Notes: generated by a model not told the origin, from the sequence alone. Positions 1 to 7,914 are shown, counted from the stretch's first letter. The stretch: DNA of 64,000 nucleotides from Parafilimonas terrae (GCF_900115755.1 NZ_FOXQ01000011.1:1-64000); one strand, 5' to 3'. Translations and numbers: made by a program.

Positions 1-178
1 AACCGCCTGAATACATACAAACTGAAAATCTTCGCCAGCAAATCCGTTGGTCAATTTGCCTCGGCCTGAGGTGGTCAATTTAAACGGCGTACCCACCGTG
101 ACGAAGCTGGCAGCAATATTCCATTACATTTTGATGAATATGCCTGGGCTTATGATAAAGATGATAATTAATTAAAAA
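1..178. mobile_element. possible terminal remnant of an IS21-like element
   Basis: Two near-copies of the phrase GGTCAATTT occur at about 49-57 and 73-81, with CCTCGGCCTGAG between them and CGGCGTACC after the second. Arrays of TGGTCA-type repeats are what I recall at the ends of IS21-family elements in Bacteroidota. A reading frame enters from the left edge and stops at 67-69. The same frame reopens and ends at 169-171, with a tail that reads IPLHFDEYAWAYDKDDN. I do not recognise that peptide. No transposase lies inside the window, so the element, if real, lies to the left. The next 220 bases to the terminator at 401 hold no convincing gene. Confidence 0.3.
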
Positions 179-400
179 AAATGCAGCAAAGTTAGCCGCC
201 GGTTTCGGCTTCAGAATAAAGCCCAGCAGTTGTAAAGCCGGGCTGCCAAAAGACTACGGCATAAACACAGCCCCAACGCACAAAGCCTTCATTTATTCCG
301 TTTCCTTTTGGCTTGTAACATCGGCGGCTGATGGCAGGGCTTTCTTTTTTTCCTTTTTTCTTTTGGAAAATTATTATGATGAGATGCAAGATGTCTGAAT

Positions 401-427
401 AAAAAAGCCCTCTCAGGACTGAGAAGG
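401..427 (-). terminator. intrinsic terminator of the 249-residue protein gene
   Basis: Read on the minus strand, a stem of GCC-TTCTCAG pairs with CTGAGAG-GGC over a two-base loop and is followed directly by six T. It lies about 30 bases after the stop codon of the minus-strand gene at 457-1206, in the correct orientation. Confidence 0.75.
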
Positions 428-456
428 CGTGAGCAAATAACGATGCTAAAACTATT

Positions 457-1206
457 TTAAGCTACTTCCACAATTGACAGTGCATTATATGCACCATTCT
501 TCAAAGTGTATTGAACTCCGTTCACTTCCTGGAAGAACTCCACAGCAAACAGAAACACACTTGTACCAGTCCCGGCAGGTACGGCAGCAGGAGTAAGAGT
601 GACGTTTCCTGATGTCCCATCAATTGGAAGGTTTACAGCATTGGTATATTCAACACTTGAAGTACCTCCGGCAAAATCCACTTTTGCCCATGCTCCACGA
701 AGGGTTACATGAGTAGCACCAGTAGGAGCAGCAATATCATTGATCGGCACTAAGCCGGTAATACTTATAACACCAGTTGCAGTGTCAACACTGTAAGGTT
801 TGTAAAAAATGGATGAAATGATTGCATTGATATTGAAATCAAAATTTTTCAATTCATCAGTTGCACCAGCAGCAGCTATTCCGACACCAACTGTACGTTC
901 ACCCCTGGCAGAAGTAGTATCGTAATTTTTGATGATGGTCATTAACTGCGTTACCCTGGCAGTAATACGGTTATCAGATGCAGAAAGCATCAATGTGCGT
1001 ACTGTGTCACGAAGCAATTTCCCCGCAGATGCAGCAGCACCAAATTCAGAACCGTTCTCCCTTGTTCTTTGAAATGTAGGATCATTTGCAATGCGGTCAC
1101 CAGATACACCACTTTTTGTTTTCACAAGATGCCCATCCTGTGTTTTATAAAAGGTAAGTTCATCCAGAGTACCTTCTATTTTAATTATGCCTTTTAACTT
1201 AGCCAT
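457..1206 (-). CDS. conserved Bacteroidota protein of unknown function (249 aa)
   Basis: The product has 249 residues and starts MAKLKGIIKIEGTL, a start I associate with a family of uncharacterised Bacteroidota proteins. No signal peptide or membrane segment is visible. The N-terminal third is charged and polar, with RIANDPTFQRTRENGSEFG. The C-terminal half is rich in Thr, Val, Gly and Ala and looks like beta-sandwich structure. No catalytic motif is seen. It stands alone, with its own terminator downstream and a TAATTTTG box about 50 bases upstream of the ATG. I do not know its function. Secretion by a non-Sec route or a structural role is possible, but nothing in the sequence shows it. Confidence 0.8.
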   Translation of the reverse strand: MAKLKGIIKIEGTLDELTFYKTQDGHLVKTKSGVSGDRIANDPTFQRTRENGSEFGAAASAGKLLRDTVRTLMLSASDNRITARVTQLMTIIKNYDTTSARGERTVGVGIAAAGATDELKNFDFNINAIISSIFYKPYSVDTATGVISITGLVPINDIAAPTGATHVTLRGAWAKVDFAGGTSSVEYTNAVNLPIDGTSGNVTLTPAAVPAGTGTSVFLFAVEFFQEVNGVQYTLKNGAYNALSIVEVA

Positions 1207-1253
1207 TGTAAAAAATTTAATGGATTACGAATGATAAAATCAACATTCAAAAA

Positions 1254-1261
1254 CAAAATTA
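1254..1261 (-). promoter_or_regulatory. candidate -7 box for the 249-residue protein gene
   Basis: The minus strand reads TAATTTTG, matching the Bacteroidota -7 consensus TAnnTTTG. It lies 48 bases before the ATG at 1206. No convincing -33 TTG lies at the usual distance. Confidence 0.4.
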
Positions 1262-1358
1262 GAAATCGATGTAATTCCTTATTCACAAGCCTTCCAAACA
1301 GCTGTCATCTGTGCCGATTTTTCCAACTATAACTCTTTATTCCTGTTATTACTTTAAG

Positions 1359-1366
1359 TAAATTTG
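1359..1366 (+). promoter_or_regulatory. candidate -7 box for the small gene at 1429
   Basis: The sequence TAAATTTG fits TAnnTTTG exactly. Transcription would start near 1373 and leave a leader of about 55 bases. The -33 region (TTTATTCC near 1336) is only a weak match. Confidence 0.45.
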
Positions 1367-1428
1367 TACTGCTCAGTTATGCATCAAGTATAGCTGAAGT
1401 CAGATAAAGTATTAAATATTTAAAAGCG

Positions 1429-1620
1429 ATGGAGCGGATTTGTATATATCCCAAGGACATTCAGCTTGTAACCGGGAGAAGTGAAAGATACGGTCGGGAT
1501 CTTATCAAGAAAATTAAAGTGACTTTCAGTAAGAAAGACCATCACTTAGTTACTATTGAGGAGTTTTGCAACTACACCGGACTTTCTTCTCAGCAGGTTA
1601 AAGAGAAGCTGAAATACTAA
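1429..1620 (+). CDS. small conserved Bacteroidota protein, helix-rich, possible DNA-binding
   Basis: This is a 63-residue protein beginning MERICIYPKDIQLVTGRSER. The pattern YPKDIQ...TGRSERYGR and the later VTIEEFCNYTGLSSQQVKE looks like two short helix-turn-helix-like units, as in excisionase/MerR-type small proteins. I recognise it as a recurrent small Bacteroidota family with no assigned role. The protein is basic (many Lys and Arg). It is monocistronic with a promoter-like box upstream. Function is unknown; DNA binding is an inference from the fold-like pattern only. Confidence 0.7.
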   Translation: MERICIYPKDIQLVTGRSERYGRDLIKKIKVTFSKKDHHLVTIEEFCNYTGLSSQQVKEKLKY

Positions 1621-1692
1621 AACACATAACCGACTTTTTGACAGTCAATCATGTGTTATCATAGTTAGATGTTGGGCGGGGATATAAAATAC

Positions 1693-1843
1693 TTAAACTG
1701 CTTGCAATTCATAGCTCTTCACTTTGCCGGGAAACAGTTCTACAACCGGCACAAATGCTCGCAGTTCATATATCCTCTTGAATCTCTGCTGTAGTTGGTT
1801 CGATAATAGTACTTTTGGGGCTACTTACTTCACCGGAAAGCAT
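1693..1843 (-). pseudogene. broken gene fragment in two overlapping frames
   Basis: On the minus strand an ATG at 1843 opens 25 codons (MLSGEVSSPKSTIIEP...) that end at a TGA at 1766-1768. A second frame overlaps it and runs to a TAA at 1693-1695. It ends with a protein-like tail, RIYELRAFVPVVELFPGKVK and then SYELQAV. This second frame has no start codon of its own and is closed upstream by a TAA at 1825-1827. The arrangement is what a frameshift in a formerly single short gene would leave. I do not recognise the family. Confidence 0.35.
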
Positions 1844-1870
1844 ACTAATGTCTGCTTTCCGGTTTTTATT
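1833..1870 (+). terminator. intrinsic terminator hairpin
   Basis: CCGGAAAGC at 1833-1841 pairs perfectly with GCTTTCCGG at 1854-1862 and is followed by TTTTTATTTT. It lies 210 bases downstream of the 63-residue gene at 1429-1620, and no other plus-strand gene precedes it. The same bases overlap the start of the broken minus-strand frame. Confidence 0.65.
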
Positions 1871-2103
1871 TTGCTAAACCTCCGCTCCTGCGAATATTCT
1901 ATCAAATTTTATAAAACAATCCTGAAGATGTCAACACACTTTTAAACAAGCCGTTATTGTCTTTTGTACAATCAATATTGATACCAGATTGATGGAATAA
2001 TGGCTATCGAAAAAGGGTAAAATGAAAAAGTGAAACGGGCAGGAATAAAACTGGCTCTATTCTATATTCATTTTATTTAATTGAAATTTTTTAACCGCAT
2101 TTA

Positions 2104-2139
2104 TAAAAAAAATTTCCCGCCAGGAATGGCAGGAAATTT
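2104..2139 (-). terminator. intrinsic terminator of the hpf / FMN-paralogue transcript
   Basis: Read on the minus strand, AAATTTCCTGCCA and TGGCGGGAAATTT form a 13-bp stem with one mismatch and a short loop, then a run of eight T. It lies about 70 bases beyond the stop codon of the gene at 2207-3499. Confidence 0.75.
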
Positions 2140-2206
2140 TCAACCCTAAACCCTTAAAAAGCTAAGCTACGAACAAGTTCGCAAATATTCAAATGAATTT
2201 ACAAAA

Positions 2207-3499
2207 TCAGGAAAAACAGCACACGCAGGCCAATATATTAAACACTAAAAAACTCATGAACAAATGTGATATTTTAAGCCTGGGATAAATTCCATGCTGC
2301 TTTTTATTAATCGTTTTTAATTGCAAAGAATCAAGTTTGCGCAGTAAAGATGGCAGCGTTATTTGTTTCATGTTTACATAACCGAAGGTTCTCATTATCT
2401 CCATCGTGCTTCTTATTATTTTGCTATCTGCATTTTGCATGCGCACAAGTGGCGCAGCGCCTGCCTGCCTGCTATCTGCCGGGCTTTTCACCCTAAGCGC
2501 ATCCGCTCCCAATGCATATAGCTTTAATACATCAAATGCTGTATTAATATAGGCTGCTGCAATAATTTTAATTTCTTTTTCCAATCCGTACATCTCCAAA
2601 GTTTTTGACACAAACAACAATGCTTCGTATAAAGGCATGCTGGCGCTTTTTGAAGAATCTGGTGATGAATTATCTTCATTATCACAACCTTCTATAACTA
2701 TATAATCAGGAATAATACCTGTTTTGCGAAATGCATAGCATATTTCATGAACTACTTTTTTACTTGTCACGAAAAGCCTTACGCCAACAGGTTTTCCACC
2801 GGAAAGCTGTCGCAACGAATCTATGAACATTGCCATGCCTTCTGCGGTGCTGAAAGCTGTATGCATGGCAACTGATGAACCTGCAGCCTGGTTTGTAAAA
2901 TTATTTTTTGCGGAAGAAAATGAAGCAAGTTTCAGCTCTATCATTTTCACAAATGGTTGCATGGCATTTGCGCTGAACATCTCCGGGTTGAAGTTAGAAT
3001 TACTGTTGCTGCAGCCGGGATAGCCCGGCACAATCTGCCATATTATATCCTTTGCAAAACCGGCGTTAAGTTGATGTGAAGAATAATGCCGGTTCAATAC
3101 TTCCGCTTTCTCATGCGCATGAACAGGACTTTGTTTTGCATGAATAGTTTCGTTGCAAACTATACCTGACAAATAAGGCTGGGTGCAAAAGCTGTTGCCA
3201 AACAATACCGTAGGTTCTTCATAATTATTATTGCCTGAAAAAAATAAACTTTTATTACTATCCGGGTTATTATTTCCAGGTTTTAATTGCCGGCTTTCAT
3301 CTGCATTTTTAAAAAGAAACATTTTGTACTTTTTTCTCGCATAATGCATTATAATAAATAAAAAAGGAATTGCCAGAACCAACAACCAATGCAGGCCTGA
3401 ACCACCAAAATATTCCGACCTTATTATCACGCTGTTTATAAGCACAACAATTAAAAGAACGGCCAGAAATAACAGAGTGTATTTTTTATTTTGAGACAT
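2207..3499 (-). CDS. degenerate paralogue of FMN-binding glutamate synthase-type protein
   Basis: The 430-residue protein aligns by eye along most of its length with the 522-residue FMN glutamate synthase-type protein at 11684-13252. Shared stretches are TVLFGN.FC.QPY, DIIWQI..GY.GC, QPFVKMIELKL, LRQLSGGKPVG, MPLYEALLFV and AFDVLKLYALGA. Both have two N-terminal hydrophobic segments. The parts that should bind FMN and the iron-sulphur cluster are gone. The Gly-rich DGGEGGTGAAP is replaced by a Ser/Asp/Asn-rich stretch, the AHNTGEGG region is lost, and the C-x5-C-x4-C cluster segment is deleted. A third hydrophobic segment lies at the extreme C-terminus. The frame is fully open, so the loss of catalysis looks tolerated or selected. 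It follows hpf by 19 bases in one transcript. An enzymatic role is unlikely; a membrane-bound regulatory or scaffold role is inference. Confidence 0.8.
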   Translation of the reverse strand: MSQNKKYTLLFLAVLLIVVLINSVIIRSEYFGGSGLHWLLVLAIPFLFIIMHYARKKYKMFLFKNADESRQLKPGNNNPDSNKSLFFSGNNNYEEPTVLFGNSFCTQPYLSGIVCNETIHAKQSPVHAHEKAEVLNRHYSSHQLNAGFAKDIIWQIVPGYPGCSNSNSNFNPEMFSANAMQPFVKMIELKLASFSSAKNNFTNQAAGSSVAMHTAFSTAEGMAMFIDSLRQLSGGKPVGVRLFVTSKKVVHEICYAFRKTGIIPDYIVIEGCDNEDNSSPDSSKSASMPLYEALLFVSKTLEMYGLEKEIKIIAAAYINTAFDVLKLYALGADALRVKSPADSRQAGAAPLVRMQNADSKIIRSTMEIMRTFGYVNMKQITLPSLLRKLDSLQLKTINKKQHGIYPRLKISHLFMSFLVFNILACVCCFS

Positions 3500-3518
3500 T
3501 ATAATACGATTCGGTTAA

Positions 3519-3833
3519 CTATGCAGATGCTACTCTTTCGGCAAGCGACCTGCTTTTATTTCTTCTTAAAATTTCCTGCAGCACATCTACTGATTGTGAA
3601 ACGGCCCTGCGATAACCTATGCTGCTTTTTTTCACATAATGATCGTAGCCCGGCACCACCAATCTTATTTCACATAACCTGTTTTCATGCTTTTTGCTTG
3701 CGCCTTTTCTAAGAATTACGTTCGCACGAATAATATTATCACACTGGTCAAACAACTTTTTTACTTTTTCTTTTATGAATGCTTCGAGGTTTTTACCTGC
3801 TTTAAAATCTACTGATTTAATAATGATGTTCAT
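3519..3833 (-). CDS. hpf: ribosome hibernation promoting factor / RaiA family
   Basis: Starting at the ATG at 3831-3833, the product is 104 residues and begins MNIIIKSVDFKAGKNLEAFI. This is the usual short HPF pattern: beta strand, then helix, ending in the conserved basic region SIGYRRAVSQSVDVLQEILRR. An upstream in-frame start at 3902 would add 23 residues unlike the family, so I reject it. Proteins of this family bind the 30S decoding centre and silence or dimerise ribosomes in slow growth. It is the first gene after a promoter with four phased TAAT sites at 3922-3976 and is co-transcribed with the FMN-synthase paralogue. That placement suggests two-component control of ribosome hibernation. 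Confidence 0.88.
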   Translation of the reverse strand: MNIIIKSVDFKAGKNLEAFIKEKVKKLFDQCDNIIRANVILRKGASKKHENRLCEIRLVVPGYDHYVKKSSIGYRRAVSQSVDVLQEILRRNKSRSLAERVASA

Positions 3834-3921
3834 AAAGATCATTTTATAGTGAAGAAATATTTTAAGAGCAATAGCTAACCGCCGCAACTCAAATAGCGTC
3901 ACAACTTTTTCAGCTTTTATT

Positions 3922-3976
3922 CAAAGCTAAATTGCAGTTATTAGAAAGAGATTAAGAAGAAATTAGAAAGGGATTA
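3922..3976 (-). promoter_or_regulatory. promoter C with four 11-bp-phased TAAT half-sites (hpf operon)
   Basis: On the minus strand the four TAAT half-sites begin at 3976, 3965, 3954 and 3943, exactly 11 bp apart. The -7 box TAGCTTTG begins at 3929, exactly 14 bp after the last half-site. Promoters A (6124-6181) and B (11325-11382) have the identical geometry. Tandem direct half-sites one helical turn apart upstream of a -7 box are what OmpR/PhoB-type regulators bind. The adjacent regulator at 5370-6056 is the obvious candidate, by inference. Confidence 0.7.
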
Positions 3977-3978
3977 AA

Positions 3979-5370
3979 TTATTTTTGACGCACATTTTCG
4001 GCGATTGGAAGCTGAATTAAAAAAGTAGTGCCTTTGTTTACAATGGAGTTAACTTTTATCTGTCCTTTATGCAATTTAATAATGCGATATACAAGCGGCA
4101 GGCCTACGCCAAAACCTTTAGTTGATTTACTGTCTTCACTTCTGTAAAAAGGCTGAAAAATATTTTTCAGGTCGCTTTCAGCAATACCTTTTCCATCATC
4201 TTCAATAACAATATAAATTTCTTTTGGCTGAACAAGTAATTTTACTACTGCATGATGGTCCGGCGAATATTTACAGGAGTTGGAAACAACATTTTTTATA
4301 GCGGAAAGCAAAAGTTCGGCATTGCCAAACACCAATAACCTGTCTTCATTTTCCGGTAATCTTTCAAACTCAAGCTTCACGGAGTATTCTTTATCCACTT
4401 TTGTAATCTCGCCCGGCAACTGCATCAGTATTTCATCAATTCTTATTGAATTGATTTCAATACCGCCTTTAATGCCAGACACCGTTGCAAACTCCAATAA
4501 TGTTTGTGTAAGCTTGGCCAGGTTGCGCACATCCTGGTAAACAGATTGCATAATGCCGCGGTATTCTTTGGCCTCCCTGTTTCGCTGCAGCGATACTTCC
4601 AGCTGGCTTGAAACTGAAGTGAGTGGCGTGGTTAATTCATGAGATACAGAAGAAATAAACCTGCGCTGCATTTCAAAGCTTTGCTGCAAACGATCTAATA
4701 GCTCATTCAAGGTTTCTGTAAGATAATTCCATTCATCTCTTGCATTTCCCGATTTTATTCTGTGCTCAAGGTTTTGTGCTGAAATATCTTTTACATCATC
4801 TGCAATCTTCCTGATTGGCTTCAGCAATATTTTCGAAAACATATATCCCAATGTAAATGCTGCCAGGTTGCCGCATGCAAAGATTATAAGTAAAATAATT
4901 TTGAGATGGTGCAGGTTACGCTTGCCTTCTTCATCAAACGCAGCAGCTATAATAACAGGATGATTATTTATACCGGCATCATACCACGCAACGACTTCGC
5001 GGTTTCCATCGGTAAAAAAATATTCTTTATTAGTTCTTGCATTGTTCAGTATATCGGCTGTAACCTGCAAACTATCCTTTGGCATATCACTGTCAGTATA
5101 TATTCTTTCATTAAAAGAATTGTATGCCTGTATGGTTTTATCCTGCATTGGTATCACCGTAAGTGAATCTATCTTTTTCATCAGCGCCGGGTTAAAGGCG
5201 GCGGTATCATTCAGCATGTTAGCCGTGGTTACAGCCTGGTTTGTTAAATGCGCCTTCATGTTTTCCAGCCTTATGTCGTAAAAAAAATAATAGATGCAGC
5301 CGCAAAACAGCCCAAGCAATACACATAGTATAAGTGTAAACAATAAAGTTATTTTTATTCTTACATGCAT
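3979..5370 (-). CDS. two-component sensor histidine kinase (HAMP-HisKA-HATPase)
   Basis: The product has 463 residues from the ATG at 5368-5370. A first membrane helix lies at about 7-29, then an extracytoplasmic sensor region of about 125 residues, and a second helix at about 155-178. HAMP, HisKA and HATPase_c domains follow. The H-box reads SSVSHELTTPLTSV with the phospho-accepting His near residue 244. The N, G1 and G2 boxes are visible as NVVSNSCKYS, EDDGKGI and GFGVGLPL. The stop codon of the regulator overlaps this ATG by one base (TGATG), so the pair is translationally coupled. The sensor domain has no recognisable PAS or haem motif, so the signal is unknown. The surrounding genes hint at stress or low oxygen. 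Confidence 0.92.
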   Translation of the reverse strand: MHVRIKITLLFTLILCVLLGLFCGCIYYFFYDIRLENMKAHLTNQAVTTANMLNDTAAFNPALMKKIDSLTVIPMQDKTIQAYNSFNERIYTDSDMPKDSLQVTADILNNARTNKEYFFTDGNREVVAWYDAGINNHPVIIAAAFDEEGKRNLHHLKIILLIIFACGNLAAFTLGYMFSKILLKPIRKIADDVKDISAQNLEHRIKSGNARDEWNYLTETLNELLDRLQQSFEMQRRFISSVSHELTTPLTSVSSQLEVSLQRNREAKEYRGIMQSVYQDVRNLAKLTQTLLEFATVSGIKGGIEINSIRIDEILMQLPGEITKVDKEYSVKLEFERLPENEDRLLVFGNAELLLSAIKNVVSNSCKYSPDHHAVVKLLVQPKEIYIVIEDDGKGIAESDLKNIFQPFYRSEDSKSTKGFGVGLPLVYRIIKLHKGQIKVNSIVNKGTTFLIQLPIAENVRQK

Positions 5371-6056
5371 CAATGGTCTTTTAAAATATAGCCCATGCCC
5401 ACATGGGTTTGAATTAATTTATGTTCAAACTGTTTATCCACTTTATTGCGCAGGTAACTTATGTAAACATCAATAACATTTGTATTCGTTTCAAAATCCA
5501 CATCCCATACATTAATTGCTATATCCACTCTTGAGACAACCCTGTTTTTATTTCGAAGCAGGTATTCAAGCAATTGAAATTCTTTTGCAGTAAGATTTAT
5601 TGCTTTGCCATCTCTTTTTACCTCTTTGCTATCGAGGTTCATTTCAAGGTCGGCAGCTTTTAAAATGTTCCCTATCGGCAAACTTTGGTTCACCGTGCGT
5701 TTAAGCAATACCTTTATTTTTAACAGGAGCTCTTTAAATTCAAAAGGCTTTACCATATAATCATCAGCGCCGGATTCATAACCTTCAATCTTATCGTTCA
5801 GCGCACTCATGGAGGTAAGCATAAGCACAGGCACCTGCTGATTTTTAGCGCGAATGGCCTTGCACAAATCATAGCCATTCATGCCGGGAAGGTTTATATC
5901 GAGAATAATAAGGTCAAACTCTTTTGCGCAGAATAAGTGATAACCCAGTTTTCCATCATAAGCAACTTCAACGTTAAAGCCAATTTCATCAAGGCCGAAC
6001 TTTAAAGTATCGGCAATTTTTTTTTCGTCTTCAACAATTAATATTTTTCTTTCCAT
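5370..6056 (-). CDS. OmpR/PhoB-family response regulator
   Basis: The product has 228 residues with an N-terminal receiver domain. The acidic pocket is VEDE near residues 8-11, the phospho-acceptor Asp53 is in LIILDINLPG, and the switch Lys is in MVKPFEF. A C-terminal winged-helix DNA-binding domain follows, with LTAKEFQLLEYLLRN, VSRVDIAINVWD, TNVIDVYISYLR and the final wing VGMGYILKD. It is first in a two-gene operon with the kinase. Promoter A, divergent to it, carries the four-repeat operator, so autoregulation and control of the neighbouring operon are likely. Regulators of this family bind direct repeats about 11 bp apart as tandem dimers, matching the spacing seen at all three promoters. 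Confidence 0.93.
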   Translation of the reverse strand: MERKILIVEDEKKIADTLKFGLDEIGFNVEVAYDGKLGYHLFCAKEFDLIILDINLPGMNGYDLCKAIRAKNQQVPVLMLTSMSALNDKIEGYESGADDYMVKPFEFKELLLKIKVLLKRTVNQSLPIGNILKAADLEMNLDSKEVKRDGKAINLTAKEFQLLEYLLRNKNRVVSRVDIAINVWDVDFETNTNVIDVYISYLRNKVDKQFEHKLIQTHVGMGYILKDH

Positions 6057-6123
6057 ATATAAAAACAGCCATTATTTTAAGCAATTTACTTCTTCTCAAT
6101 TTAGGCGGAAAAAATCAACCCGG

Positions 6124-6181
6124 TTCTAATCATATTCTAATGCGCCGTTAATGCCAGGTTAATGGCCCGTACGTAGTTTTG
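6124..6181 (+). promoter_or_regulatory. promoter A with four 11-bp-phased TAAT half-sites (hemerythrin operon)
   Basis: TAAT half-sites begin at 6127, 6138, 6149 and 6160, and the -7 box TAGTTTTG begins at 6174. The geometry of 11, 11, 11 and 14 bp equals promoters B and C. Over about 58 bases A and B also share most flanking bases, including TTCTAATC, ATTCTAATG, TTAATGCC and GGTTAAT. The predicted leader of about 60 bases holds a perfect hairpin, GGTGAA-GTA-TTCACC. The response regulator is transcribed away from this same intergenic region. Confidence 0.75.
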
Positions 6182-6247
6182 AAAGTTATTATCCTGGTGA
6201 AGTATTCACCGTTAGGCCTGCATTGCAAAACAATTAAAAAGTTTGAT

Positions 6248-6874
6248 ATGAATACAATACAGCTAATCAATCTAAAAAACACTATTAGCGCTGAAAATTA
6301 TTTTACCACAAAAAATTTAAACGATGCTGATATTAGCCGCCATGAAATAAACGATGCAACTAACCGTAGAAATAACAATAAGCTTAATGCGGAAGTTCTT
6401 ATTGATTACATTATTAAAACGCATCATGCTTTTGCGAAAAAAAGTACAATTGCCATTTATAACCTTACGCAAAAAGTTGCGTATCGTCACAGTGAAAAAC
6501 ATATCGAATTAAAAAAGTTTAACGAAATCGCCTTTCTTTTCTTTCACCATTTGTTAAATCAAATGTTGAAAGAAGAGCAGTCCTTATTTCCCCATGTAAG
6601 GCAAACAATGAGTGAACTAAAATATCAAGGCAAAAACAATAATACTATTATACAACCTTTAAAAGAAAAGCTGCAATTGCAGCAGGCTGAACTTCAAAAA
6701 TCTTTTGATTACCTGAAAACCTTCAGGGAAATAACAAACGATTACAAACTACCGCCGGATGCATGCAGCTATTACACATCTTTATTTGACAAGATGAAAG
6801 AACTTGAAAGCGACCTCGTTATACATTTCCATTTGGAAGCCGATATTCTTTTCGGTTTATGTAACAGGAGCTAA
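6248..6874 (+). CDS. RIC/YtfE-like hemerythrin-domain di-iron protein
   Basis: From the ATG at 6248 the product is 208 residues. The C-terminal 150 residues match the hemerythrin-like domain of the iron-sulphur repair proteins ScdA/YtfE. His ligands lie in YIIKTHHAFAKK, LFFHHLLNQML and VIHFHLEADILFG, and Glu ligands in KEEQSLFPHV and HLEADIL. The usual N-terminal ScdA_N domain with its Cys pair is missing. About 60 residues without a recognised fold take its place. YtfE-type proteins repair nitrosylated or oxidised clusters and handle nitric oxide. Here the gene is first after promoter A and is followed 75 bases later by the SPFH gene. An earlier start at 6179 would overlap the promoter and is rejected. 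Confidence 0.82.
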   Translation: MNTIQLINLKNTISAENYFTTKNLNDADISRHEINDATNRRNNNKLNAEVLIDYIIKTHHAFAKKSTIAIYNLTQKVAYRHSEKHIELKKFNEIAFLFFHHLLNQMLKEEQSLFPHVRQTMSELKYQGKNNNTIIQPLKEKLQLQQAELQKSFDYLKTFREITNDYKLPPDACSYYTSLFDKMKELESDLVIHFHLEADILFGLCNRS

Positions 6875-6949
6875 AAAAGGATTAAACATAAATGCAATAA
6901 ATTTAACCATTATAAACCCTGCCACTATTAATAATTTAAACACGATTAA

Positions 6950-7861
6950 ATGACAACACAAGCTTTATCTGTTATCATAGCAGGAATAATATTTTTCTTT
7001 TTCCTTGGTATAAAAATAGTACGCCCCACACACAGGGGCTTAATTGAAAGATTGGGCAGGTATCACAAGTTTGCCACGCCAGGCTTTCACTGGATTATTC
7101 CTTTCATTGATAAAATGTATGCAGTAAACGTAACGGAACAAATGGTGGATGCACAGCCACAGGAAATTATTACCAACGATAACCTGAATGCAAGTGTGGA
7201 TGCACAGGTATATTTCAAGGTTATAGAAACAGAGGAAAGCGTAAAAAATTCGCAGTACAATGTAAATGATTACAGAAGGCAGATTGTAAACCTTGCCCGC
7301 ACCACGCTAAGGAATATTATCGGAACACTTACGCTAAGGTCTGCCAACAGTGAAAGAGGAAAGATAAACGCAGAGCTGCACAACACGCTTAGAAACGAAA
7401 CATCAAACTGGGGCATTGTAATTGTACGAACAGAATTAAAAGAAATAGACCCGCCGCGGGATGTGCAGGATACAATGAACAAAGTAGTGAAAGCAGAAAA
7501 TGAAAAAATAGCGGCTATTGATTATGCCACTGCAACGGAAACGGCAGCAGATGGCGTAAAACGCGCAAAGATTAAAGAAGCGGAAGGGCACAAACGTGCC
7601 AAAATACTGCATGCCGAAGGCGAAGCTGAAGCCATTATGCTGGTAAATGAAGCAGCTGATAAATATTTTACAGGCAATGCCCAGTTATTAAAAAAGCTGG
7701 AAACCGTTGAAGCCTCACTTAAGTCGAATGCAAAAATTGTGGTACCGGCGGGTTCTGAACTGGTAAATATTATCGGCGATATGGCGGGTGTATTACCCAT
7801 TAACACAACAAAAAATGAAAATGGAAAAAGCAAAACCACACCGCCCTCAACGCCTGTATAA
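6950..7861 (+). CDS. SPFH/Band 7 (slipin-type) membrane protein
   Basis: This 303-residue protein has one N-terminal membrane helix (about residues 5-22), then the SPFH domain with RPTHRGLIERLGRYHKFATP, GFHWIIPFID, DAQPQEIITNDN and NLARTTLRNIIGTLTL. A charged coiled coil follows (about 170-235, many Ala, Glu, Lys and Arg), as in QmcA and paraslipins. These proteins form large rings in the inner membrane and often work with membrane proteases. No NfeD partner gene is beside it here. The gap to the hemerythrin gene is 75 bases without a clear promoter or terminator, so co-transcription from promoter A is likely. Confidence 0.92.
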   Translation: MTTQALSVIIAGIIFFFFLGIKIVRPTHRGLIERLGRYHKFATPGFHWIIPFIDKMYAVNVTEQMVDAQPQEIITNDNLNASVDAQVYFKVIETEESVKNSQYNVNDYRRQIVNLARTTLRNIIGTLTLRSANSERGKINAELHNTLRNETSNWGIVIVRTELKEIDPPRDVQDTMNKVVKAENEKIAAIDYATATETAADGVKRAKIKEAEGHKRAKILHAEGEAEAIMLVNEAADKYFTGNAQLLKKLETVEASLKSNAKIVVPAGSELVNIIGDMAGVLPINTTKNENGKSKTTPPSTPV

Positions 7862-7914
7862 TTAGCAGGCATGATGTAAATATTTTAAATAACATGCATG
7901 AAAATCGCCTGCTA

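Noticed and set aside
192-389. Minus-strand open frame of 65 codons near the left edge
   Set aside because: Composition and peptide (poly-Lys/Phe start, no motif) look like chance in a non-coding stretch; no promoter is seen.
1724-1945. Plus-strand open frame of 73 codons
   Set aside because: It runs through a strong terminator hairpin and over the broken minus-strand frame; the peptide is Ser/Cys/Phe-rich noise.
3834-3902. Longer N-terminus for the hibernation factor
   Set aside because: The extra 23 residues do not fit the family and would lie between the promoter and the canonical MNIIIKSVDF start.
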